Source: Caballeronia sp. Lep1P3
Lineage (GTDB): Bacteria > Pseudomonadota > Gammaproteobacteria > Burkholderiales > Burkholderiaceae
DNA length: 64,000 nt
Assembly (NCBI RefSeq): GCF_022879595.1
Contig: NZ_CP084265.1
Location: 2,046,001-2,110,000 of the forward strand
Direction: 5' to 3'
Shown: positions 55,376-62,659 of the stretch, in pieces
Position numbering within the stretch: the stretch's first letter is position 1
Layout of the letters: each line of letters opens with the position of its first letter
Position numbers and translations under genes: made by a program
The notes under the pieces: generated by a model
What the model was told of the DNA's origin: nothing
The model's database searches: none
The model's input: the letters and a program-made list of their open reading frames with translations, nothing else

Positions 55376-55558
55376 GTGAGCGAAGTCATCGAATACAAAA
55401 GCTGGGTGTGCCTGATTTGCGGCTGGGTCTATAACGAGCAGAACGGCCTGCCGGGCGAAGGCATCGCGCCGGGCACGCGCTTCGCCGATATTCCCGCCGC
55501 GTGGCGCTGCCCGGAATGCGACGTCGGCAAGGAAGACTTCGTCGTCGTCGAGTTCTGA
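55376..55558 (+). CDS. Rubredoxin
   Basis: A 60-residue cytosolic one-iron electron carrier with the four Cys ligands in CLICGW and CPECD form, plus the family segments WVYNEQNGLPGEGIAPGTRF and FADIPAAWRCPECDVGKEDF. It starts with GTG at 55376 (GTG AGC GAA GTC); a GAGAG element is just upstream. It was not recognisable as part of any operon; the next gene is convergent. Confidence 0.92.
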   Translation: MSEVIEYKSWVCLICGWVYNEQNGLPGEGIAPGTRFADIPAAWRCPECDVGKEDFVVVEF

Positions 55559-55582
55559 GTTCCGGGTTCCGATTCAACGCCG

Positions 55583-55602
55583 CCGCGCTTTCCCGCGCGG
55601 CT
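55583..55602. terminator. Weak hairpin between the rubredoxin and methyltransferase genes
   Basis: GCCGCGC and GCGCGGC arms around TTTCCC form a 7-bp stem between two convergent genes, followed only by TTCTC. A weak or Rho-assisted terminator is possible. Confidence 0.35.
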
Positions 55603-55608
55603 TCTCGC

Positions 55609-56352
55609 CTAGCGCGCCACCGCGATCAGCTCGCGGCTCGTTTCGTCCACCGGCGCGCGGTTCCAGTCCCCATACCAGTCGATGTGCGCGAACCCCGCGC
55701 GCGTCAAGAGGCGCGCGAGTTCGTCGCGGCTGTAAAAGCGCAGTTCGCTCATCGCTTGCAGCGTTTGCGCGGCGCCCTCGAAGCGATAGTGCGTCGTGAA
55801 CGCGACGCGGCCCGTCACGAGCGGATCGGGCGATGCGTGGCGCTCCAGCCAGACATCGGCCGTGCGCGCATCGGCGCCGCGCACGCGCCGCAGCGAGCGT
55901 TCCGGCGTCCAGTCCTCCCAGGCCCGCGCCGCCGGATTGCGGCTTTCGAACGCAATGCGTCCGCCTGGCCGCAACGCGCGGCGGGCAGCGGCGAGCGTCG
56001 CGAAGAGCGATGCATCGTCGAGGAAGATCTGCGCGACGTGGCCCGTCATCACCAGCAAATCCGCCGCGCCGACGAACGGCAACGCGGCCGCGTCGCCCTC
56101 GATCCAGCGCACGCGCTCGCCGTGCGCGCGCCCGCGCGCGATGCGCAACATCTCGCGCGAAGGATCGATGCCCGTCACGCGATAGCCGCGCTCCGCGAAG
56201 AGGCAGGTGAGCAGGCCGGTGCCGCATCCGAGATCGACGATACGCCCCGCGCCTTCCGCGAGCGCGAGATAGAACGCCGTGTCGGGGCCGGCGGGATTGA
56301 GCGCGTCGTAGAGGGCGACCGTGCGCGGATCGGCATAGAGCGTGGTCGGCAT
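55609..56352 (-). CDS. Class I SAM-dependent methyltransferase
   Basis: A 247-residue methyltransferase. The SAM-binding loop is IVDLGCGTGLLTCLFAERGY, followed by GIDPSREMLRIARGR and GDAAALPFVGAADLLVMTGH, then FESRNPAARAWEDWTP. It is of the UbiE/Methyltransf_25 kind; the substrate is not known. The ATG at 56352 overlaps the TGA of the upstream DUF4239 gene by one base, so the pair is coupled. A much longer open frame upstream is only a shadow of that gene. Confidence 0.87.
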   Translation of the reverse strand: MPTTLYADPRTVALYDALNPAGPDTAFYLALAEGAGRIVDLGCGTGLLTCLFAERGYRVTGIDPSREMLRIARGRAHGERVRWIEGDAAALPFVGAADLLVMTGHVAQIFLDDASLFATLAAARRALRPGGRIAFESRNPAARAWEDWTPERSLRRVRGADARTADVWLERHASPDPLVTGRVAFTTHYRFEGAAQTLQAMSELRFYSRDELARLLTRAGFAHIDWYGDWNRAPVDETSRELIAVAR

Positions 56353-57155
56353 CAGCGGCTCTGGTAGGCGAGCGCGTCGCGCATGGGCTGGCTGTGTACC
56401 ATGATCGGCCCGCTGAAAGGCGTGTCGAGATCGAGGATGACGAGCACCGCCGACGCGATCGACAGCGCCCCGAGCATGATGGTCACGAGCGAAAGCGCGT
56501 TGCGCGGCGCGATCAGCCCGAAACACAGAAAGATGATGAGCAGCCAGCCGACGAGAATGCGGTCGAACGGATAGGAGATCGAGCCGTGCGCTTCGTCGAT
56601 CAGCTTCCAGCGCAGCGCGATCAGTTGCTCGAAGCGCGTGGCGATGTCGTCGGCGAGCTTGCGGCGATACGCGTCGGCGGGTGCCAGCAGGCGCACCTGA
56701 CGCTCGCCGCGCTCGAGCATGTCGCCGAGCGTGCGGCTTGCGAGCTGGCCGCTTGCGCGCGGCGCGGCCTCGATGCGCGGATAGCCGCCGCCCGCCGGAG
56801 GCGGCTCGTTCGGCCACGTACTCGCGACCGCCGCCGCCGTGTAGGCGCGCATGAGCGCGCGCGTGGCGTCGAGGTCCGCGCCGTAATCGCGCATCGCGTG
56901 ATCGAGTTCGATGATCGCGGCGGCATAGCTGCGAATGTCGCTGTCGGTCGTGTCGAACACGGTTTTCGCGGACGCCGTGAGAAGGCCCAGCACGAGCGCG
57001 GCGAACGTGACCAGCATGCCGACGACCAACTGCACGAGTTGCACCGTCTCCTGCGCCTTGTGCTCCTCGGGCAGCACCGGCCGCACGATCGCGCCGATGC
57101 CCGTGCTCGCGAGCAGCAGCACGAAGACGAGCACCGAGGATTCGATTTCGGTCAT
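56352..57155 (-). CDS. DUF4239 (bestrophin-like) membrane protein
   Basis: A 267-residue inner-membrane protein with helices at both ends, N-terminal SSVLVFVLLLASTGIGAIVR plus LVVGMLVTFAALVLGLLTAS and C-terminal RILVGWLLIIFLCFGLIAPR plus SLVTIMLGALSIASAVLVIL, and a soluble middle. This is the DUF4239 layout, related by fold to bestrophin channels; function is unknown. The start MTEIESSVL at 57155 is preferred. It is the first gene of a two-gene unit with a methyltransferase and is divergent from the PAS kinase gene. Confidence 0.8.
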   Translation of the reverse strand: MTEIESSVLVFVLLLASTGIGAIVRPVLPEEHKAQETVQLVQLVVGMLVTFAALVLGLLTASAKTVFDTTDSDIRSYAAAIIELDHAMRDYGADLDATRALMRAYTAAAVASTWPNEPPPAGGGYPRIEAAPRASGQLASRTLGDMLERGERQVRLLAPADAYRRKLADDIATRFEQLIALRWKLIDEAHGSISYPFDRILVGWLLIIFLCFGLIAPRNALSLVTIMLGALSIASAVLVILDLDTPFSGPIMVHSQPMRDALAYQSR

Positions 57156-57360
57156 GAGCGCATGAGCCGTGAGGCGCGACGAAGGTCGTCGCATTATCGA
57201 GGCAACGGCTCTCGCGTGCAAAGCGTTACCGAACGCCGGCGCAGCGAACCGTTTCGCGATCCGCGCGTGGCCGTGCCGCGCGGCGGCGTGACGGGTACAT
57301 TCGCCGCATCTACACTGCAAACGGTCGCGATGTCCACGATTCCAGCCACGGAGAAACCCG

Positions 57361-58491
57361 ATGCGCCCTGCATGCGGTTCGTCCCCTTCCCTCGCGAGCG
57401 CGCCGCCGGACGAGGGCGCGATCATTTCTCCCCTTTGGACCGACGCGCATTTCCGGCTGCTCGTCGAGTCCGTCGAGGATTACGCCATCTTTCTGCTCGA
57501 CGAACGCGGCAACATCGTCACATGGAACAACGGCGCCCGGCGCATCAAGGGCTATGATGCGCACGAGATCGTGGGCCGGCATTTCTCCGTGTTCTATCCG
57601 TCCGACGATATCGCCGCGAAGAAGCCGCAAAAGGAACTGGAGGCCGCCGCATCGAAGGGCCGCATCGAAGACGAAGGCTGGCGCGTGCGCAAGGACGCGA
57701 CGCGCTTCTGGGCCAACGTCGTCGTCACGGCGTTGCGCGATGAAAACGGCAAGCTGATCGGTTTCGCGAAGGTCACGCGCGACATGACGGACCGCTTGCG
57801 CCTCGCCGAACTGCAGCATGCGCGCGAACTGTCCGCGCATGTTCAGGCGGCGCTGGAGGACGAACGGGCCACCATTTCCCGCGAACTGCACGACGATCTC
57901 GGCCAGCAGCTCGCGGCGCTCAAGATGCAGATCGCCGCACTGGATTCACAGCGCGAAGGCGCCGGGTTCGCGCGTCATTCGCTTGCCGACACGCGGGGCA
58001 TCCGGGCGCAGATCGACACGGTCATCGCTTCGCTCAGACGAATCGCCGCGGGTTTGCGTCCGCCGGTGCTCGACGATCTCGGCCTTTTCGCCGCGATCGA
58101 ATGGCTCGTCAACGATTTCCGCCGCCGTCACGGTCTTTCGATCGCGCTCGATCTCGACGGCGAAGAGATGGAACTCGGCGGCGATGCGGCGACTTCCATG
58201 TTTCGTCTCGTGCAGGAAGCGCTCACAAACGTCGTGCGGCACGCGCACGCGAGCGAAGTGCGTATCGAGGCAAGCTGCGCGGGCGACCGCTGCAGGCTGA
58301 CGATCGAGGACAACGGCCGTGGCGCCGATCTCGCCAAGCCTCGCGCGGCGCATGCGTTCGGCCTGCTCGGGATGGGCGAGCGCGTGAGGCAGCTCGGCGG
58401 CGTCATCGCGTTTCGAAGCGTTCCGGGCAACGGCTTTCGCATCGACGTCGACATTCCCTTGAGCGGACTCGCGCAAGACGCTGGCCAATGA
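57361..58491 (+). CDS. PAS-domain sensor histidine kinase (HisKA_3 type)
   Basis: Cytosolic two-component kinase of 376 residues. A PAS domain at about 30-140 (FRLLVESVEDYAIFLLDERG, NIVTWNNGARRIKGYDAHEI, GRHFSVFYP) is followed by a short coiled coil, the HisKA_3 dimerisation helix with phospho-His in SRELHDDLGQQLAALKMQI (His about 177), and a HATPase domain (EALTNVVRHAHAS, DNGRGADL, GLLGMGERVRQLGG). This is the NarX/DegS-like class whose partners are NarL-type regulators; none adjoins, so it is an orphan. GGAGAAACCCG precedes the ATG. The PAS ligand is not evident. Confidence 0.9.
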   Translation: MRPACGSSPSLASAPPDEGAIISPLWTDAHFRLLVESVEDYAIFLLDERGNIVTWNNGARRIKGYDAHEIVGRHFSVFYPSDDIAAKKPQKELEAAASKGRIEDEGWRVRKDATRFWANVVVTALRDENGKLIGFAKVTRDMTDRLRLAELQHARELSAHVQAALEDERATISRELHDDLGQQLAALKMQIAALDSQREGAGFARHSLADTRGIRAQIDTVIASLRRIAAGLRPPVLDDLGLFAAIEWLVNDFRRRHGLSIALDLDGEEMELGGDAATSMFRLVQEALTNVVRHAHASEVRIEASCAGDRCRLTIEDNGRGADLAKPRAAHAFGLLGMGERVRQLGGVIAFRSVPGNGFRIDVDIPLSGLAQDAGQ

Positions 58492-58512
58492 GCGAGCCGC
58501 TGCGCCCGCGTT

Positions 58513-58866
58513 CTACACCGCGATCGTTCTTGCGGCCTCGAGCCCGATCCACGCGATGCCTTCGCGCAATCCGGCGATCACCGCGTCGCGTTCGCTATCG
58601 AGCGTGCATGCGTGGCAGAAGCGATGCACGAAGCGGCCGCCTTCCACGTTGCGATGCTCGACGCCGATCGAACACACGAAGCCTTGCGGCCCCTGTGCCG
58701 TGGTGCAAGTGACGGTCCAGTCGCTCCTTCCACCTTCCGTTTGATTCGACTCTATCGGCGTGCCGCCCGAAGCCTTCGAGCAGGTCAACCGGACCCTTCG
58801 ATGCCTTAGCGGATTCGCTTGATCCCGGTCAATCCGCTCGGCGACGCCTTCGGTAAAGTCGTTCAC
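58513..58866 (-). CDS. Hypothetical protein, 117 aa
   Basis: An unrecognised soluble protein with Cys-rich middle (LTCSKASGGTPIE, WTVTCTTAQGPQGFVCSIGV, RFVHRFCHACTLDSERDAVI) and an amphipathic C-terminus. The GTG at 58866 has GGTGG 6 nt upstream. An ATG at 58893 also exists but would overlap the start codon of the divergent UspA gene (shared CATG), so I prefer the shorter form. It is convergent with the PAS kinase gene. Real coding status is likely but not proven. Confidence 0.55.
   Translation of the reverse strand: MNDFTEGVAERIDRDQANPLRHRRVRLTCSKASGGTPIESNQTEGGRSDWTVTCTTAQGPQGFVCSIGVEHRNVEGGRFVHRFCHACTLDSERDAVIAGLREGIAWIGLEAARTIAV
58819..58832. promoter_or_regulatory. ANR/FNR-type box upstream of the UspA gene
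   Basis: TTGATCCCGGTCAA fits TTGAY-N4-RTCAA with dyad symmetry. Its centre is about 66 bp before the UspA ATG, as expected for an activator site near -41.5. Such sites are bound by ANR/FNR-type oxygen-sensing regulators. Confidence 0.68.
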
Positions 58867-58891
58867 GACAAACCACCGTGACGAGCCCGCC

Positions 58892-59383
58892 ATGTACACA
58901 CGCATCCTCGCCCCCATCGACGGCAGCGCGACTTCCGCGCACGCGTTCGACGAAGCCCTCAAGATCGCGCGCGACAATCGCGCCGAGTTGCAGCCGCTGT
59001 TCGTGATCGATCTCCAGCCGGTCGCCTACGACGCCGCCGCCGCGTGCTATTCCGACATGCGCGAATCCATGCTCGACGAAGGCCGGCGCCTGACATCCGA
59101 TGCGGCGAAGCGCATGGATCGCGAGGGCGTGAGCGGCAAGCCGCGCATCGCCGAAGTCGAACTGACGGGCGACGACATCGCCCAGCGCATCTGTCATTGC
59201 GCGCAGGACTTCGGCGCCGACCTCGTCGTGATGGGCACGCATGGCCGGCGCGGCTGGCGGCGGCTCGTGCTGGGCAGCGTCGCCGAGCGTTTCCTGCGAC
59301 TTTCGCGCTGGCCGGTATTGCTCGTGCCGGGCCACGACGCCGAGGAAATCGCGCGCCGGCAGGCCGCTGCCGAAAGCGACTGA
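58892..59383 (+). CDS. Universal stress protein, UspA family
   Basis: A 163-residue nucleotide-binding stress protein. It opens MYTRILAPIDGSATSAHAFD and has the ATP motif G-x2-G-x9-GS in GTHGRRGWRRLVLGSVAERF followed by WPVLLVPG. Such proteins are induced by low oxygen and stationary phase. Transcription is probably controlled through the ANR-type box at 58819-58832. Its start codon shares CATG with a possible reverse-strand start. Confidence 0.93.
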   Translation: MYTRILAPIDGSATSAHAFDEALKIARDNRAELQPLFVIDLQPVAYDAAAACYSDMRESMLDEGRRLTSDAAKRMDREGVSGKPRIAEVELTGDDIAQRICHCAQDFGADLVVMGTHGRRGWRRLVLGSVAERFLRLSRWPVLLVPGHDAEEIARRQAAAESD

Positions 59384-59572
59384 ACGGCCCGGCGCGGCCA
59401 GCGTCGGCATTGCGCTCATCGCGCGCGCGGGCGGTGCGGTTCTTCGCGGGATCGAAAAATCGCTCGGCGATGCGCCACCGGAAGCCGCGCGTGCCGCGAC
59501 GTCCGCATTCCCCAGCGGGCGCGGCTGAAGAACCGCTAGCGTTCGACGTATCCAGTTCGGCCGCCTCTCGCC

Positions 59573-60562
59573 TCACTCGTGGATACGCAGCACAGCGGCG
59601 CCGACCATGCGCCCTTCGCGGAGATCCGCGAGCGCCACGTTCGCGTCGGCGAGCGCGTACACGCGCGTTTGCACATGAAGCGCAATGGCCGCCGCGCGCG
59701 CCATGAATTCCTGCCCGTCCGCGCGCGTCAGGTTCGCAACCGACGCGATGCGCCGCTCCTGCCACAGCAGCGAATACGGGAATGCGGGAATGTCGCTCAT
59801 ATGGATGCCGCCGCACACGACGATGCCGCCCTTGCCCAGCGCCGCGAGCGCCGCCGGCACGAGCGCGCCGGCGGGCGCGAAGATGAGCGCGGCGTCGAGT
59901 TCGGCAGGCGGGCGTTCGTCGCTGCCGCCGGCCCATGTCGCGCCCAGTCGCATAGCGAGCGATTGAGCGGCGCTGTCGCCGCGGCGCGTGAAGGCGTAGA
60001 CGGTGCGGCCCTCGTGCCGCGCGATCTGCGCGACGATATGCGCTGCCGCGCCGAAACCGTAGATGCCGATGCGCTCGGCGTCGCCCGCCATTTTCAGCGT
60101 CCGGTAGCCGATGAGTCCGGCGCACAGGAGCGGCGCGGCCTCGATGTCCGAATAGCGTGATGGAAGATGCAGGCAGAAGCGGCTCTCCGCGACCATGCGC
60201 TCGGCATAGCCGCCATTGAGCGTGTAGCCGGTGAAGCCCGGCGCATCGCACAGATTCTCGCGATGCGTCGAGCAGTAGCGGCAGCGCCCGCACGCATGGC
60301 CGAGCCACGGCACGCCGACGCGGTCGCCCGGCGCGAAGCCTTCCACGCCCGCGCCGATCGCGGCCACGCGTCCGACGACTTCATGCCCCGGAATGACCGG
60401 CCGCCTCGGATGCGCGAGCTCGCCATCGACGACATGGAGATCGGTGCGGCATACGCCGCACGCGATCACATCGATCAGAAGCTGCCCCGGACCGGCAACG
60501 GGGTCGTCGGTATCGGCGGCGCGCAATCGCGGGCCGGTTCCGTCGAAGAGCATTGCGCGCAT
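59573..60562 (-). CDS. Zinc-dependent alcohol dehydrogenase (AdhA-like)
   Basis: Medium-chain, zinc-containing NAD(P)-dependent alcohol dehydrogenase of 329 residues. It has catalytic-zinc ligands in CGVCRTDLHVVDGE and VIPGHEVVGRV, a structural-zinc lobe CGRCRYCSTHRENLC, and the cofactor region RIGIYGFGAAAHIVAQIARH. It resembles AdhA-type enzymes of the low-oxygen gene set. It is 43 bp downstream of the DUF1488 gene and so probably belongs to that ANR-boxed transcript. The substrate (ethanol or other alcohol) is not established. Confidence 0.9.
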   Translation of the reverse strand: MRAMLFDGTGPRLRAADTDDPVAGPGQLLIDVIACGVCRTDLHVVDGELAHPRRPVIPGHEVVGRVAAIGAGVEGFAPGDRVGVPWLGHACGRCRYCSTHRENLCDAPGFTGYTLNGGYAERMVAESRFCLHLPSRYSDIEAAPLLCAGLIGYRTLKMAGDAERIGIYGFGAAAHIVAQIARHEGRTVYAFTRRGDSAAQSLAMRLGATWAGGSDERPPAELDAALIFAPAGALVPAALAALGKGGIVVCGGIHMSDIPAFPYSLLWQERRIASVANLTRADGQEFMARAAAIALHVQTRVYALADANVALADLREGRMVGAAVLRIHE

Positions 60563-60605
60563 CGTCCGCCTCCGTGCGATGCGTTAGTGTTGCCTTAGTG
60601 CTGCA

Positions 60606-60977
60606 TTAGCGATGTGCGCTGCGTTCGCGCGGCGCCGCGTTGTCTGCGGGATGAGCGTCGTCGTGCAGCTTCCAGTCGCGATGCGGGTGCAACGCGGCCG
60701 TGCCGTCGCTGAAGCGGAAGTAGCCGCTGCGCAGCTTGACCGGCGTGCGCCCCACGCTCGTCAGCAATTGCTCGGCGGCGCCTTCGATATCCGCGCGATG
60801 CGTGTCGAACGCGTGCAGCAAGTCGTCCACCCGCGACGACGCCGCGCCGAAGTGATCCATCAACGCCTCGGCGGAAATGGTGCACGGGATACGTTCGCCG
60901 TCGGCGAGCGCGTAGAAAAGGAGCGCGGGTTCGTCGCCCCGATAAAGCGGCGCGCCTTCCAGGAATGCGATGTCCAT
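60606..60977 (-). CDS. DUF1488 family protein
   Basis: A 123-residue protein starting MDIAFLEGAPLYRGDEPALL with FYALADGERIPCTISAEALM and AASSRVDDLLHAFDTHRADI, the DUF1488 pattern, of unknown role. The C-terminal part (GRTPVKLRSGYFRFSDG) is an extension. It precedes the alcohol dehydrogenase gene and lies downstream of the ANR-type box at 61042-61055, whose centre is about 71 bp before the ATG. Low-oxygen induction is inferred. Confidence 0.78.
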   Translation of the reverse strand: MDIAFLEGAPLYRGDEPALLFYALADGERIPCTISAEALMDHFGAASSRVDDLLHAFDTHRADIEGAAEQLLTSVGRTPVKLRSGYFRFSDGTAALHPHRDWKLHDDAHPADNAAPRERSAHR

Positions 60978-61041
60978 GATGAAAGTCCTCACATCAGGTC
61001 GCGATACCCAACCAGTGTCCGCCCGCATGCGCCCGCCGCCG

Positions 61042-61055
61042 TTGATACAGATCAA
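61042..61055. promoter_or_regulatory. ANR/FNR-type box upstream of the DUF1488-adh unit
   Basis: TTGATACAGATCAA is a perfect consensus TTGAT-N4-ATCAA palindrome, about 71 bp before the DUF1488 ATG on the reverse strand and in the gap after the HPF-like gene. Confidence 0.75.
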
Positions 61056-61202
61056 GGGCATCGCGCGCCCGCGCCAGCATCGTCGTGATGTGTCTTGCGC
61101 GCCATTCGTCGCTGGGACACGTCCGCCTGTTTGCCTGCGCGTGTCCATCGTGCTTTCGCGCACTGGGCCGCCGATGCGTAAGCAAGTAGCGACCGGCAAC
61201 CA

Positions 61203-61517
61203 TCAGCGCGCCGGCGATGGCATGCGCCGCTGCGAAAGCAGGCGCACCGCGTTGTCGAATGCGCGATGAATCGCGATGCGGATGTCCGCGTCCGTGCTCC
61301 GCTGCACCGGCAACAGCTTGAAGTCGCGCGTGACGAGGTCGAGGCGCGCATCGAAAAGGCGGCGCCCGGAGGGATCGCGATAGGCCTCAAGCGTCAGGCG
61401 GCAATCGGCGATGTCTCTTGCGCTGCGCTCGAGCCGCACGAGTTCGATGCCCGCCTCGCGCTCCGCGTCGCTGGAGCCGGCGAATCCGAGAAAGTCGATT
61501 TGCATTCCGAGTCCCAT
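61203..61517 (-). CDS. HPF/RaiA-like short protein (S30EA fold), 104 aa
   Basis: A 104-residue product whose middle follows the ribosome-hibernation factor pattern: ELVRLERSARDIADCRLTLE, DARLDLVTRDFKLLPVQRST and ADIRIAIHRAFDNAVRLLSQ. The basic ribosome-binding face is weak, so a degenerate or specialised HPF is possible. A GGAGG ribosome site is 7 nt before the ATG at 61517; an internal ATG at 61505 exists. It lies in the low-oxygen gene cluster and is divergent from the repeat-bearing stress gene, with an ANR-type box between them. Confidence 0.68.
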   Translation of the reverse strand: MGLGMQIDFLGFAGSSDAEREAGIELVRLERSARDIADCRLTLEAYRDPSGRRLFDARLDLVTRDFKLLPVQRSTDADIRIAIHRAFDNAVRLLSQRRMPSPAR

Positions 61518-61620
61518 GATCCCGCCTCCCCACTCTTTTCTGTTTCCGGAACGCGGGCCATGACTGCCAGCGCCCGGATCGCGGCGTCAGGACATCGTCC
61601 GCTATTTGCGTCGGATGGCT

Positions 61621-61634
61621 TTGACCCACGTCAA
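61621..61634. promoter_or_regulatory. ANR/FNR-type box between the HPF-like and second stress-protein genes
   Basis: TTGACCCACGTCAA fits TTGAY-N4-RTCAA with full dyad symmetry. It lies 104 bp before the HPF-like ATG and 43 bp before the presumed start of the forward stress gene. Confidence 0.62.
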
Positions 61635-61676
61635 GCGCATGCCCGTATCGCCGCGAAAGCACGTTGCCTAGCGCTC

Positions 61677-62624
61677 ATGCGGCTGCGGCTGTGGCGGCTG
61701 GCTCACGAGCGCATCGCGCGGGAGGCGCACGTCGTCGGACTATTCGCCGTGTTCGAGCCCAGCGCGCGCATTCGCTGTGATGGCCGGCACCGCGGACCAC
61801 TACGCGCAGCACGCGGCGTTGCGCCGGAAGCAGTGCGGCGCGATCGAGCGTCTCTTCGCGCGGAGCTTGCGCGCGCCGACGTGCGCGGCGAGTGGATCGA
61901 CACCGACGAGCGCGCCGCCTTCGCCGCGCCGCATTACGCGCGATACGCCGATCTCGTCATCGCGAGCCAGGACGATCCGAACGATCCCGATTCCTTCATC
62001 GGCGATCACTTTGCCGAGACGCTCGTCATGTCGTTGGGGCGTCCGGTACTGTTCGTGCCCTATACGGGCGTCTTCGCGTCGGTGGGAACGCACCCGATGA
62101 TCGCGTGGGACGGCGGGCGCGAAGCGGCGCGCGCCGTCCACCATACGCTGCCGCTGCTCAAGTTCGCCGAACGCGTGACCGTCGTCACGATCGACGCGGA
62201 CCACAGCGAAGCGGCCGGCAAGCGGACCGACGGCGCGGCCATCGCCGCCTGTCTCGCGCGGCATGAGCCGAACGTGGCGGTGTCGCCGGGCGCGGCGGCC
62301 AGCGATGCGCAAGCCGGCGACCTACTGCTCTCGCGCCCGGCCGATCCCGGCGGGAATTTCGGCGGGAATTTCGGCGGGAATTTCGGCGGGAATTTCGGCG
62401 GGAATTTCGGCGGGAATTTCGGCGGGAATTTCGGCGGGAATTTCGGCGCGGATTTCGGCGCGGATTTCGGCGCGGATTTCGGCGCGAATTTCGGCGCGGA
62501 TTTCGGCGCGAATTTCGTCCCGATGCGCGGCTACGGTCATGCGCGCTGGCAGCAGTTCGTGCTCGGCGGCGCCACGCGCACGTTCCTCGCCTCGATGACG
62601 ATGCCCGTGCTGATGTCTCACTGA
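61677..62624 (+). CDS. Universal stress protein with internal repeat expansion, possibly degenerate
   Basis: Two-domain UspA-type product of about 315 residues. The C-terminal half is family-like: HYARYADLVIASQDDPNDPD, RPVLFVPYTGVFASVG, PMIAWDGGREAARAVHHTLP and the ATP-binding end GYGHARWQQFVLGGATRTFL, finishing PVLMSH. A tract of 14 four-residue units (GGNF x8, then GADF/GANF) sits just before GYGHAR. The first Usp strand is missing, and about 30 residues near the N-terminus fit the family better in another frame, as if two compensating shifts had occurred. The start is uncertain; the open frame extends back to 61266. It may be a decaying copy or a functional variant. Confidence 0.55.
   Translation: MRLRLWRLAHERIAREAHVVGLFAVFEPSARIRCDGRHRGPLRAARGVAPEAVRRDRASLRAELARADVRGEWIDTDERAAFAAPHYARYADLVIASQDDPNDPDSFIGDHFAETLVMSLGRPVLFVPYTGVFASVGTHPMIAWDGGREAARAVHHTLPLLKFAERVTVVTIDADHSEAAGKRTDGAAIAACLARHEPNVAVSPGAAASDAQAGDLLLSRPADPGGNFGGNFGGNFGGNFGGNFGGNFGGNFGGNFGADFGADFGADFGANFGADFGANFVPMRGYGHARWQQFVLGGATRTFLASMTMPVLMSH
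62349..62516 (+). repeat. 14 tandem 12-bp repeats inside the stress-protein gene
   Basis: Eight GGCGGGAATTTC units are followed by GGCGCGGATTTC x3, GGCGCGAATTTC, GGCGCGGATTTC and GGCGCGAATTTC. Each is 12 bp, so copy-number change keeps the frame. Encoded units are GGNF, GADF and GANF. Family members normally have a GAD(L/V)-like motif at this place, so the array may have grown from it by slippage. Confidence 0.92.
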
Positions 62625-62659
62625 CGCTTGGGGCGAGCAAAGCCGCCACCCGCTTCCTC

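Noticed and set aside
58867..58893. ATG at 58893 as start of the 117-aa hypothetical gene
   Set aside because: It would share its start codon bases with the divergent UspA gene; a GTG with a ribosome site lies 27 bp inside.
59384..59572. Open forward frame after the UspA gene ending at 59528
   Set aside because: It has no start with ribosome site and continues as a shadow of the Usp frame.
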